From Chloroflexota bacterium (GTDB lineage Bacteria; Chloroflexota; UBA6077): a stretch of 16,004 bases of DNA. The notes under the pieces are model-generated. The model did no database searches, was not told the DNA's origin, and saw only the letters and a program-made list of their open reading frames with translations. Positions 5,481 through 13,678 of the stretch are shown here, one piece after another (the stretch's first letter is position 1; every line of letters starts with the position of its first letter). The DNA is taken from contig JAMCTB010000222.1 of the NCBI GenBank assembly GCA_023380955.1, positions 1 through 16,004 on the forward strand. Direction: 5' to 3'. A program made the translations under genes and the position numbers.

Positions 5481-6152
5481 ATGGAGACGATACGGATCGT
5501 TCTTGCAGAAGACCATTCGCTGGTGCGGGAGGGGACGCGCCGCATCCTCGAACAGCATGCCGATCTCACCGTCCTGGGCGAGGCCGGCGATGGGCAGGAG
5601 GCGCTGGAACTCGTGCAGCGCCTCTGGCCAGACGTGCTGATCCTGGACATCCGCATGCCCAAGCTCAGCGGCGTCGAAGTCGTCCGGTTGATTAGAGATG
5701 CGGGCCTCGACACCAGGGTGTTGGTGTTGACCGCCTACGACGACGACGACTACATCCTCGCCTTGATGGAGGCCGGGGCCTCCGGCTACATGTTGAAGAC
5801 CGCCCGGGCTAGCGAGCTGGTGGACGCCGTGCGGCGGATTCACGAGGGGGAGCCGGTCCTCCATCCCTCCATCGCGCTCAAGGTAGCTCGCCTTTGGAAC
5901 CGTCGCCAGGTTTCAGTGCACCAGGAGGCTCCGGGGCAGCTCAGCCCGCGGGAGCGGGAGGTGCTCGATCTTGCGGCAAAGGGATTCCGGAACAGGGCAA
6001 TTGCCGATAGTCTGGGCATCAGCATGCGTACTGTCGAGGGCCACTTCAACAGCATCCTGGCGAAGCTGGGTGTTTCCTCGCGCCTGGAGGCCGTCCTATA
6101 TGCCGTCTCCCACGGCTGGATCGCGCTGGAAGAGAGCAAGGATCAGAGTTGA
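5481..6152 (+). CDS. NarL/FixJ-type response regulator
   Basis: The 223-residue DNA-binding response regulator has a complete receiver domain (about 4-120) with acidic E10/D11, phospho-acceptor D56 in LILDIRMP, T84 and K106 in YMLKT. A LuxR-type helix-turn-helix occupies about 155-215 (LSPREREVLDLAAKG; ISMRTVEGHFNSILAKLGV). ATG 5481 is chosen because the receiver fold begins there; upstream in-frame codons to 5397 encode nothing conserved and overlap the promoter. Its stop overlaps the TTG start of the sensor kinase, so the two are translationally coupled partners. It diverges from the cytochrome pair across a shared control region, which makes that pair its likeliest local target (inference). 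Confidence 0.93.
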   Translation: METIRIVLAEDHSLVREGTRRILEQHADLTVLGEAGDGQEALELVQRLWPDVLILDIRMPKLSGVEVVRLIRDAGLDTRVLVLTAYDDDDYILALMEAGASGYMLKTARASELVDAVRRIHEGEPVLHPSIALKVARLWNRRQVSVHQEAPGQLSPREREVLDLAAKGFRNRAIADSLGISMRTVEGHFNSILAKLGVSSRLEAVLYAVSHGWIALEESKDQS

Positions 6153-7606
6153 ACGGAAAATCCTGGATCTACCCCTTCCGCCCCAGGATCCGGGACAGGC
6201 ACTTCTGGGCTGTCCAGGGTCTCGTCGCGGTGGTTGCCGGTTTCCACCTCCTTGCCGAGAGCCTGCGGCTTTGGGAGAGCTGGCAGATCCCGGATTATAG
6301 CCTCACGTTTGTTCCGATCACCCTTCTCTACATCCCGATGGTATATGCTGCCCTCAACTTCGGCTTTGCTGGTTCGACGGCGACCGCCCTGCTGTGCATT
6401 GCTCTCACCGTGCCCCTGCCGCTGCTGTACCACAAAGGGCTCGACGCGGCGACCGAGCTTTTCCAGCTCGGCATAGTCGCGGGAATCGCCTCCTTCGTCG
6501 GGCACCGGGTGGACCGTGAACAGGCTGCCAGGCAGCAGGCCGAAGCAGCCGGCGCCGCATTCAGGGCCTCCGAGATGAAGTATCGAGGTCTGTTTGAGTC
6601 CAGCCCGATCCCGATCCTGGTGACAGATCCGGCCGGTACGATCTTCGAGGCAAACCCGGCTGCAGGCGGCCTCTTTGGGAAGGATCCAGCCGACCTACGC
6701 AACGCGACCATCGCGGATCTCGTTAGGCCGGCTGGGAGCAGGAAACTCATCGACCTATCTCACGACGCCAGGCAGCAGGAAGACTACCTCACTATCACCA
6801 GGGCCAACGGTTCACAGGTATATCTCGAGCCGACGCTCACTCGGATCAGCGACAGCCAGGGCAACCCCGTGATCGAGATCCAGCTCAGAGACGTCACCGA
6901 GGAACGGCAGCAGCGGGCTGGATTGAGGGCTTTCGCCGCGACCATCCTCCGAGCGCAGGAGGAGGAACGTCGTCGGATCGCTCAGGAGCTTCACGACGAG
7001 AGCGTCCAGCAGTTGATCCTGTTGTGCCGCCAACTGGACCTGGTTGAGGGCGTTGGTGCGCCACTGTCACCCCTCGGCCTCGGCGAGTTGCGGGCGGCTC
7101 GAAGGACCGCTGAGACGGTCGCCGAGGGGCTGCGGGACTTCGCCCGGACCCTCCGCCCCCTGACCCTAGACGACCTGGGGCTGGTGACCAGTGTTCGCAG
7201 GTTGGTGGAGGACTGCGCCGAGCGGGCCAAGGTCGACGGAGAGGTGACCATAGTGGGGGAGGAGCGCCGCTTGGCCCCGGACTTGGAACTGTGCCTGTTC
7301 CGTATAGCCCAGGAGGCGCTGCGAAACGTGGAGCGTCATGCGAGGGCTTCTCACGTGAGCGTGAGGATGGTTTTCTCTGAATGCAGAGTCGGGCTGGAGG
7401 TGGTGGACAACGGCATCGGTTTCAGCCCGCCCACCGCCTCCGACTTCGCCGCCGGCGGTCACCTCGGGCTACTCGGAATGAGGGAGCGTGCCAAGTCGCT
7501 GGGCGGCACCCTGGAGATCACCTCCAACCGGCAGGATGGCACGAGGGTCGCCCTACTAATTCCCGAGACAGGCGCCGGTTGCCATGAGACCGGTCCCGAG
7601 GATTAG
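6149..7606 (+). CDS. NarX/LiaS-type membrane sensor histidine kinase with PAS domain
   Basis: The 485-residue kinase has four hydrophobic segments at about 19-38, 51-73, 76-94 and 103-119, then a short coiled coil and a PAS domain at about 144-250 (LFESSPIPILVTDPAG). A HisKA_3 dimerisation domain follows, with H282 in AQELHDESVQQ, then a HATPase_c domain (EEALRNVERHARA N-box; VVDNGIGF; GHLGLLGMRERAKSLGG). The order matches kinases that pair with NarL-type regulators. The TTG start at 6149 overlaps the regulator stop. The membrane part has almost no extracytoplasmic loop, so the signal is probably sensed in the membrane or by the PAS domain. The ligand cannot be read from sequence. Confidence 0.92.
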   Translation: MNGKSWIYPFRPRIRDRHFWAVQGLVAVVAGFHLLAESLRLWESWQIPDYSLTFVPITLLYIPMVYAALNFGFAGSTATALLCIALTVPLPLLYHKGLDAATELFQLGIVAGIASFVGHRVDREQAARQQAEAAGAAFRASEMKYRGLFESSPIPILVTDPAGTIFEANPAAGGLFGKDPADLRNATIADLVRPAGSRKLIDLSHDARQQEDYLTITRANGSQVYLEPTLTRISDSQGNPVIEIQLRDVTEERQQRAGLRAFAATILRAQEEERRRIAQELHDESVQQLILLCRQLDLVEGVGAPLSPLGLGELRAARRTAETVAEGLRDFARTLRPLTLDDLGLVTSVRRLVEDCAERAKVDGEVTIVGEERRLAPDLELCLFRIAQEALRNVERHARASHVSVRMVFSECRVGLEVVDNGIGFSPPTASDFAAGGHLGLLGMRERAKSLGGTLEITSNRQDGTRVALLIPETGAGCHETGPED

Positions 7607-7626
7607 CTGCTGGACGGAGTCGAGAA

Positions 7627-8232
7627 ATGCAAACCAATAATCATGGCCGTAACGGCACTTTCCATACCCTGTCGGTCCTCACTCTTGGCTGGGCATTCCT
7701 GCGGCTGGGCGCGACCGCCTTCGGCGGCCTCGGGGCGGCCCTCGCCCTGATCGAGCGCGAACTGGTGGATCGTCGGGGCGTGCTCACCCGGGACGACTTG
7801 ACCGAGGCCCTTACCTACACCAAGCTGCTGCCGGGATCCACCGTCCTCCAGGTCGTGGCCTATCTCGGCTTCAAGCTGGGCGGTTGGGGAGGCTCGGCGC
7901 TTGCGACCGCAGCCCTCATCTTTCCCTCCTTCCTCGCCATGCTGCTGCTGGCCGCCCTCTACGTGGCGGCGACCGCCCTGCCTGGCATGGGTCCGGCGGT
8001 GGGCGGGCTCACGGCGGCAGTGGTCGGCGTGCTGCTCGCGACCACCTACCGCCTCGGCAGGTCCAACGTGAAGGAGCCCCTCACCCTGGGGATCGCGCTG
8101 GTCGCCTTCGCTGCGGGGACCCTCCTGGACCTGAACGCCGCCTTGATCGTTGTGGCGGCCGGGCTGATTGGCGTGCCCCTGCTATCCAAGCCAGTGGCCA
8201 ACAAAGAGCGGACCAGGGGAGGCGCGCGGTGA
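7627..8232 (+). CDS. chrA: Chromate-transporter (CHR) family, N-terminal half protein
   Basis: The 201-residue membrane protein is one half of a split chromate-ion transporter (CHR family, short-chain pairs). It has the N-terminal signature FLRLGATAFGGLGAALALIERELV then LLPGSTVLQVVAYLGFKLGGWGG. The usual LPGP of the family reads LPGS here. Five or six hydrophobic helices follow, ending in a basic tail. ATG 7627 lies 20 nt after the kinase gene with a weak GGAG upstream, so it is probably part of the same transcript. Its stop overlaps the GTG of the second half. CHR proteins export chromate with sulfate relationships in studied cases, but many homologues have unproven substrates. Confidence 0.85.
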   Translation: MQTNNHGRNGTFHTLSVLTLGWAFLRLGATAFGGLGAALALIERELVDRRGVLTRDDLTEALTYTKLLPGSTVLQVVAYLGFKLGGWGGSALATAALIFPSFLAMLLLAALYVAATALPGMGPAVGGLTAAVVGVLLATTYRLGRSNVKEPLTLGIALVAFAAGTLLDLNAALIVVAAGLIGVPLLSKPVANKERTRGGAR

Positions 8233-8765
8233 TCCTCGAACTCTTCTGGCGCTTCCTGCTGGTCAGTTTGCTTGCCTTCGGCGGAGGCCAGGCGGCCTTC
8301 CCACTGGTGGAGCGGATCGCCGTGGCGGAGACCGGCTGGGTGAGCCCCTCCGACTTCGCCGCGGCGGTCGCCTTCGGCTACGTCACCCCCGGGCCGGTGC
8401 TCATCCTGGCGACCTTCGTCGGCTACCGGGCGGCCGGCCTCGTCGGGGCGCTGTCCGCTACCCTGGGGGTGTTTCTGATGCCGTGGGCCCTGGCCGCCCT
8501 GGCCGCCCACCTGCTCCGCCGCTTCCTTCAACACCCCTGGCTGCGAGGCTTCGGGCGAGGGGCGGGGCCGGCGGTGGTGGGCCTGCTCGGGGTCACGGCC
8601 CTCAGCCTCGCCCGGCAGACCTTCACCGGCTGGCCCTACGCCCTCATCGCGGTCCTCGCCCTGCTCCTGGCTCTGCGCACGAAGATCCACCCCTTCCTGA
8701 TCCTGGTGGGTGGGGCCGTACTGGGGGTGCTATTTGGCTTCCTGTCGCTGGGCAGCGTGGCGTGA
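8229..8765 (+). CDS. chrA: Chromate-transporter (CHR) family, C-terminal half protein
   Basis: The 178-residue partner of the preceding half-transporter starts at GTG 8229, inside the GTGA overlap. An upstream extension of the same frame exists but would run through the first half-gene. The family motifs are FLLVSLLAFGGGQAAFPLVERIAV and AVAFGYVTPGPVLILATFVGY, with about five further hydrophobic helices. Here the TPGP motif is intact, unlike the LPGS of its partner. The two halves are presumed to work as a heterodimer, as shown for short-chain CHR pairs. Four bases separate it from the PAP2 gene. Confidence 0.85.
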   Translation: MILELFWRFLLVSLLAFGGGQAAFPLVERIAVAETGWVSPSDFAAAVAFGYVTPGPVLILATFVGYRAAGLVGALSATLGVFLMPWALAALAAHLLRRFLQHPWLRGFGRGAGPAVVGLLGVTALSLARQTFTGWPYALIAVLALLLALRTKIHPFLILVGGAVLGVLFGFLSLGSVA

Positions 8766-8769
8766 GGGC

Positions 8770-9406
8770 ATGAACTGGAAGATCCTCCTGGCCTTTGCTC
8801 TCTTCCTCGGGCTCGCCATCGCCCTGTCGCTGGCAGCGGCTACCTTCCCGGTCCTGCCATTCGACGTGAAGATCGGTCAGGAGCTGGGGAAGGAGAGGAA
8901 TCCCATCTTCGCCTCCCTGATGCAGGGCGTAAGCGAGATCGGCCGCCCCGAGGTGGCTACGCCTCTGATCGTCGGCACGGCGGCGACCCTCGCCTTGTTG
9001 CGTCGATGGCTGGAGGCGTTCTTCGTGCTGGCGACCGCCACGGGCGTAGCGTTGGCTATCCTGCTGAAGGTGGTCGTGGCTCGGCCTCGTCCCATGCCCG
9101 ATGCGGGGAACGACCTCCTGGGGCTCTTCAACCAATACGGCTTTCCCAGCGGCCACGTCGTCTTCTTCGTCGTATTCTTCGGTTTCGTGGCCTATCTGGC
9201 GTACAGCCAGCTGGCGGGCCCCCCTGCGGTGGGCCGTGGTGGCCCTCTGCGGCGCCCTGATCCTGTTAATCGGCCCGTCGCGGGTGTTTCTCGGCGCCCA
9301 CTGGGCGAGCGACGTCGCCGGCGGCTATCTCATCGGTGGATTGTGGCTCTTTCTGTTGATCCTGGCATACCGCTGGTCGGTGCGCCGCTTCCGCCGGGCT
9401 ACGTGA
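8770..9406 (+). pseudogene. PAP2-family phosphatase, frameshifted
   Basis: A membrane phosphatase of the PAP2 superfamily (undecaprenyl-pyrophosphate or phosphatidic-acid phosphatase type), split by one base. From ATG 8770 the frame gives an N-terminal membrane anchor, KVVVARPRP (KX6RP, residues 100-108) and FPSGHVVFF (PSGH at 126-129), up to residue 150. The third catalytic motif, SRVFLGAHWASD (SRX5HX3D), is encoded in the +1 frame and ends at 9406. The switch falls on or just after a run of six C at 9219-9224; removing one C restores a single frame of about 211 residues. All catalytic residues survive, so it may be a sequencing slip, a recent mutation or a slippage site. In the existing frame the product ends at 9411 with a meaningless tail. 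Confidence 0.8.
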
Positions 9407-9420
9407 GGTAATGAACCTCG

Positions 9421-10671
9421 ATGGCACTCTCTCAAACGCTCCCGACCCAGACCTCGGGATCAACAGGTAGAGCCCGTCGCGCCCTCAGCACCGTGAAGGT
9501 GGCCTGGCTCGTAGCCCTCATCACTATGCTCGGTCTGGGGTTGAGGGTCTACGGCCTAGCCCAGGGGCTTCCCTACGAGTATGTCCCGGACGAGAGCACC
9601 CTGGCGGAGTCTCCTGGATATCGGCGCCCATATGCCCCTGCTGTCGACCGTCCTGCTGGCCCCCGCCCTCTTCTTCGCCCTGAACCCTTACGTGCTGCTG
9701 GAGGCGGACCGGTTCGTCGCCTTCCACTCCAGCGGCGAATCCTCCATCGGCGGGCAGATCCGGGGCCACTGCGAGGGCTTCTTCCAGCAGTTCCTACAGA
9801 GGCAGGGGTTCGCCTTCTTCGCCGAAGCCGTCCTGGCCTACGATCCCGCCATCGCCCTCCTGGGTATCGTCGGAGCTTTTCTGGCCGTGCGGCGCTTCCC
9901 CTCGACTGCCCTCCTGGTGCTGATCTACCCGCTCTTCCACTACCTGATGTTCTCCACCACCTCCCCCAGCCTGGAGCAGCGATACATGCTGCCGGTGGTG
10001 GTGCTGGGCTCCCTTCCCGCCGGGCTGGCGGCGAGCCTTGCCGGTTGGTTCCAGGACAGGTTGAAGCCCGTGAGATGGGGAAGCCGGCTCGGCGCTCTCC
10101 TGGCCGCGCTCCTGATCGCTGTTGTCGCGCTGGCCTCCCTGCGCTACGACTGGCTCCTGGCTCAACCGGACACGAGGACCCTGACGAAGGAGTGGATCGA
10201 GAGCCCATCCCGCCGGGGTCCGAGGTGGCGGTGGAGTCCTACCCTCCCCCGCTCGACCCCGATCCAGAGGGATTGCGGGCCCGGCAGCAAGCGGAGCCGA
10301 AAAGCCTGGGAGCCCGCGACCGGTGGATCCTGGAGAAGGGGCTGCCCGAGGGGGCGGTGGCCTACCGCTTGACGCGGCTCAACCTGGTGGACACATCCCC
10401 CGCCGTCGATCTCCTCTCGCCCTACCTGGCGACCCACCGGATCCGCTATTTCGTGGTCAGCGACTTCCGCTGGAAGTCCGACCACCGGGGGCACCAGGCC
10501 CTGAGAGCGTACCTGGCCCAGCGCGGGCGGTTGCTCGCAACCTTCTCCCCCGGCCAGGCAGCGGGATACGTGCCTTCGGATCTGCTGAACAACCTGGAAG
10601 ACCCGTGGCTTGAGCTGTGGCGGCTGGAGCGCCCGGGCCCGAGGATCGAGGTCTACGAGGTCGGCGAGTGA
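9421..10671 (+). pseudogene. GT39-type membrane glycosyltransferase, internally deleted and frameshifted
   Basis: These are remains of an ArnT/PMT-like glycosyltransferase (family 39), which moves sugars from polyprenyl carriers outside the membrane. The first 60 residues are normal: a first transmembrane helix, then LRVYGLAQGLPYEYVPDEST with the expected acidic pair. Near 9600-9620 the sequence jumps into the +1 frame at a late helix (LLAPALFFALNPYVLLEADRF), so most central transmembrane helices are missing. That frame runs through recognisable C-terminal helices (SLEQRYMLPVVVLG) until about 10200. The original frame then resumes (IPPGSEVAVESYPPPL) to the stop at 10671; one lost base near 10199-10206 explains the return. 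Reading straight through from 9421 gives a 416-residue product of mixed sense and nonsense. It is unlikely to be functional as written. Confidence 0.75.
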
Positions 10672-10736
10672 AGAGCGGTATTCTCACCGTCTGGCAGCGA
10701 GACCCCCGACGTCAGCACTGTGAAGGTAGGAGTGGT

Positions 10737-10745
10737 TGGTATACT
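10737..10745 (+). promoter_or_regulatory. Candidate extended -10 promoter for second PAP2 and glycosyltransferase genes
   Basis: TGGTATACT is an extended -10 (TGn plus TATACT). Transcription would start near 10752, about 77 nt before the GTG at 10829. It lies in the only sizeable gap (10672-10828) in this co-directional run, suggesting an internal promoter. Confidence 0.4.
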
Positions 10746-10828
10746 CACCTTGCCCGATGCCGCCAACTGTCGGCTCGAGCGTAGGTGGGGCTCGCCGATA
10801 CTGCCGCAACTTCGTTTGGAGGTGAACT

Positions 10829-11451
10829 GTGAAAGGGCGTGCTCTTCTCAGCGCCGTTCTCTTCCTGCTGTTGTTCGCCCTGGCACTGGTCATGCGAGGT
10901 GGGCCTATCTCCGGCGACGAGGCCCTTGAGAGGGCACTCGCCGGCCATGGAGGAGCCACCCTGAGCCTGGTGAGCCGGTTGGTGGGGCTACCCGTCTGAC
11001 GGCCCTGGTTCTGGCCGTAGGGGCGCTGCTCTGGTTGCGAGGAGCGCGGCGGGCGAGTCTCATCCTCGTGCTGGCCGATCTTTCCGCCGAGGTCGCGGCC
11101 TTCGCCCTGAAGGCGCTGGTAGGTCGGTCGCGGCCCGGCCAGGGGCCGACGGACGACCTCGTGGCGACTGCCTCCTTCCCCAGCGGCCACGTCGTGCGGG
11201 TCACCGTGACCCTTGGCGTGCTCCTGGCTCTCATCGCATGGGACCACCCCAGGTGGCGCATGCCAGCTGTCCTGGTGTCAGTCGCCTTTCTATTGGTGGT
11301 GGGGGCCGCCAGGGTGGCCTCCGGAGAACACTGGCCCAGCGACGTGGTGGGTGGATACCTGCTGGGCGGCGCCTGGACTGACCTTGCCCTGCTTGTCGGA
11401 GAGTGGGGGAGGAGCAGGCAGGAGCGGCTCTCGAAGGACGCCGTGTCGTGA
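10829..11451 (+). pseudogene. Second PAP2-family phosphatase, frameshifted
   Basis: GTG 10829 with GGAGG upstream opens a signal-anchor helix (GRALLSAVLFLLLFALALVM) and about 56 residues before a TGA at 10997-10999. From 10996 the -1 frame continues as a normal PAP2 body (LTALVLAVGALLWLRGARRA). KALVGRSRP, FPSGHVV and ARVASGEHWPSD supply the three catalytic motifs; the first residue of motif three is Ala instead of the usual Ser. One missing base around 10990-10998 accounts for the break, and the intact protein would be about 207 residues. It is a divergent paralogue of the first PAP2 gene, not a copy. Its stop shares one base with the ATG of the next gene (TGATG). Confidence 0.78.
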
Positions 11452-12212
11452 TGACGCGGTCCGGTAGGCTGCTCTCCTATCCATCCTCAGCCGGCGGCCG
11501 GAAGCCCGGGTGGGGCAAAGGGTTGAAAGCTCTACTGTTGGCCGCGATCATGGCTGCCCTCTTAGGCGCTGGTGCTTCTCTCGTGATCCTTGCCACCCTG
11601 CCTGATGTGGGCGATGCCGAGGCTCGGGTCGCCGAGGTGCTGCGAGCCCACGACGGGATCGATACCGGACTGCCACTGCCGGGGAAGGTCGCGCGATCGG
11701 TCGTCGCCATCGAGGACCGACGCTTCTATGTTCATCATGGCATCGATCTGGTGAGCCTGCTTCGGGTTGCCTGGTCCACCCTGACCACGGGTTCCCCTCA
11801 GGGTGGTGCCACGATCTCGCAGCAGTTGGCCAAGGTCCTGTACGTGGAGGACGATCACACCCTCAAGGCCAAGCTGCGGATGATGGGGCTGGCGGTCAAG
11901 CTGGAGCTGCGCTACTCGAAGGCCGAGATCCTGGAGATGTACCTCAACGGCATCTACTACGGCGATGGGCACTGGGGCGTCGCCCAAGCCAGTCGGGGGT
12001 ACTTCGGCAAGGCGCCGGAGGCGTTGGATTGGGCGGAGGCGAGTCTCCTCGCCGGGTTGCTCCAGGCGCCCTCCGCCTACGACCCGACGAAGCATTTCGA
12101 TCTGGCCAGGCAGCGCCAGCAGCATGTCCTCGCGGCCCTGGTCCGGGGCGGCGTCCTGACCCAGGCCGAGGCCGACGCCTCCTACGCAGAACTTGCCAGC
12201 CTGAGACGCTGA
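11451..12212 (+). CDS. Monofunctional peptidoglycan glycosyltransferase (GT51)
   Basis: This 253-residue membrane-anchored glycosyltransferase polymerises lipid II into glycan strands. A single transmembrane helix lies at about 24-50. The GT51 domain follows, with the catalytic Glu at E88 (VAIEDRRFYVHHGID), QGGATISQQLAK at 117-128, and LEMYLNGIYYG plus GVAQASRGYFGK at 161-187. It ends near residue 250, so the penicillin-binding transpeptidase domain of class A PBPs is absent, as in MtgA-type enzymes. ATG 11451 shares a base with the preceding PAP2 stop; extending to 11403 would overlap that gene. Pairing with PAP2 phosphatases, which recycle undecaprenyl pyrophosphate, makes functional sense for envelope assembly (inference). 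Confidence 0.9.
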   Translation: MTRSGRLLSYPSSAGGRKPGWGKGLKALLLAAIMAALLGAGASLVILATLPDVGDAEARVAEVLRAHDGIDTGLPLPGKVARSVVAIEDRRFYVHHGIDLVSLLRVAWSTLTTGSPQGGATISQQLAKVLYVEDDHTLKAKLRMMGLAVKLELRYSKAEILEMYLNGIYYGDGHWGVAQASRGYFGKAPEALDWAEASLLAGLLQAPSAYDPTKHFDLARQRQQHVLAALVRGGVLTQAEADASYAELASLRR

Positions 12213-12322
12213 AGATGTGCTTCACCCTTGACTGACATTGCGAGCCTGGGGGCAACCAACTCAAGACAGCGGATCTTATTCCCTCCATCGGCAAACTCGG
12301 ATGCACAAGGTAGAGGCGCAAC
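12213..12322. other. Convergent gap with no clear terminator
   Basis: This 110-bp interval separates the + strand glycosyltransferase from the minus-strand sensor kinase. I find no strong GC-rich hairpin followed by T-rich sequence on either strand, and no small gene with a credible start. Confidence 0.4.
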
Positions 12323-13678
12323 TCAAAGAGGAAGATAGAGGGTGAAGCAGGCGCCGCGGCCCGGGATACCGTGGCTTTGGGCGGTGAGCCGGCCGCCGTG
12401 GGCCTCGACGATGGAGTGGGCGATGGAGAGTCCCAGCCCTGCGCCCCCCTCGGAAGGGGTGCGGGACGGGTCGGCGCGGTAGAACCGCTCGAAGACGTGG
12501 GGCAGGTGTTCGGCAGGGATGTCCTCGCCGGTGTCCTGGACCGTCAGCCACAGGTGCTCTCTTGGGCCCCTGGGATACCTCGCACGCCCGGCCCGCAGGG
12601 TGATCGTGCCACCGGTCGGGGTGTGGCGCACCCCGTTTTCCAGTAGGTTGAGCAGCGCCTGGCCCATCCGCTCCGGGTCCAGGCTCACCGGCGGCAGGTC
12701 CAGCGGCACCTCGTTGGCCAGGATCACGCCTTTGGCCGCGGCTACTGGCTCGATGCGGACCGGGGCGTCCCGAGCCAGATCGGCCACTGGGGTGGGGCAG
12801 CGCTTCAGTTGGGGTGCGCCCGCGTCCAGAGAGGCTACCTGCCTCAGGTCGTCCACCAGGCGGAGTAACCGGTTGACCTCGCCGTGCATGGCCTCGAAGG
12901 CCATCTCCGCCGAGCGCCGGTCGGCGATCTCGCCGGAGTGGAGCCCCTCCAGGTAGCCCCGGATCACCGTCAGGGGGGTCCGCAGATCGTGGGAGACGTT
13001 CGTCACCAACTCCCGCCTCAGCCGCTCCACGCCGACCATCCCCTCGGCCATCTGGTTGAAGGCCCTGCCCAGGGCAGCCACCTCGTCCTGCCCCCTGGCC
13101 GGAACCTGCACGGCATAGTCCCCTCGTGAGATGCGCGAAGCCGCCCTGCTCATCTCTGAGAGGGACCGGCTGATGGAGCGGACCAGCAGCACCCCCAGTC
13201 CCGCGGCGAGCAGGGCCACGGCCAGCCCGGCGGCGATCAAGGCGCGGGTGACGCCCGCCAGGAACTCGGCGTCGGCCCGCTCGGCGGCGGCGCTGCGCTG
13301 GACGGAGAGGGTGCCCATGACCCTCCCTCCGATGCCCGCCACCGGGATGGGCGTGCCCAGATCCGGGACCTCGGCGGCTGCTCGCCCGATCAGGTCGCGT
13401 CGGGTGGCCACCACGATGCGGCCCTGCACATCGGGCAGGGTGACCTGCCCCCCGATCAGGATGCTCGCCTGCTCGATGCTCGGCTGCACACCATCCCAGC
13501 TTCCGTGTTCGGTGTGATACCCCGCCAGCATCACCGGCAACATCTCGTTGTGGGCGGCGGCCTGGTCGTTCAGATAGCGGGAGAAGGTCTGCGAGGTCGC
13601 CGAATAGATGATCCCGGCGAGGAGGGCCACCGTGAGCGCGATGAGGGCCAGGTAGCTGAGAAGAAGGCGACGGGCCAT
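12323..13678 (-). CDS. BaeS/ResE-like sensor histidine kinase
   Basis: The 451-residue kinase starts at ATG 13678, which shares one base with the stop of the upstream response regulator. Hydrophobic helices at about 5-26 and 145-166 flank a periplasmic sensor region of about 120 residues. HAMP follows at about 167-220, HisKA with H230 in NVSHDLRTPLTVIRGYLEGL, and HATPase_c with the N-box LLNLLENGVRHTP (342-354). The G1 box reads DTGEDIP (382-388) where DxGxGIP is expected, so the second Gly is Asp. F-box FERFYRAD and G2 box GGAGLGLSIAHSIVEAHGG are normal. The substitution could weaken ATP binding. Its regulator is truncated, so the system may no longer signal. Family assignment is secure. Confidence 0.9.
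   Translation of the reverse strand: MARRLLLSYLALIALTVALLAGIIYSATSQTFSRYLNDQAAAHNEMLPVMLAGYHTEHGSWDGVQPSIEQASILIGGQVTLPDVQGRIVVATRRDLIGRAAAEVPDLGTPIPVAGIGGRVMGTLSVQRSAAAERADAEFLAGVTRALIAAGLAVALLAAGLGVLLVRSISRSLSEMSRAASRISRGDYAVQVPARGQDEVAALGRAFNQMAEGMVGVERLRRELVTNVSHDLRTPLTVIRGYLEGLHSGEIADRRSAEMAFEAMHGEVNRLLRLVDDLRQVASLDAGAPQLKRCPTPVADLARDAPVRIEPVAAAKGVILANEVPLDLPPVSLDPERMGQALLNLLENGVRHTPTGGTITLRAGRARYPRGPREHLWLTVQDTGEDIPAEHLPHVFERFYRADPSRTPSEGGAGLGLSIAHSIVEAHGGRLTAQSHGIPGRGACFTLYLPL

Noticed and set aside
7884..8228. Upstream extension of the second chromate-transporter half
   Set aside because: The extra 115 codons run through the first half-gene out of frame and encode Arg/Gly-rich non-membrane sequence; the GTG at 8229 fits the family start.
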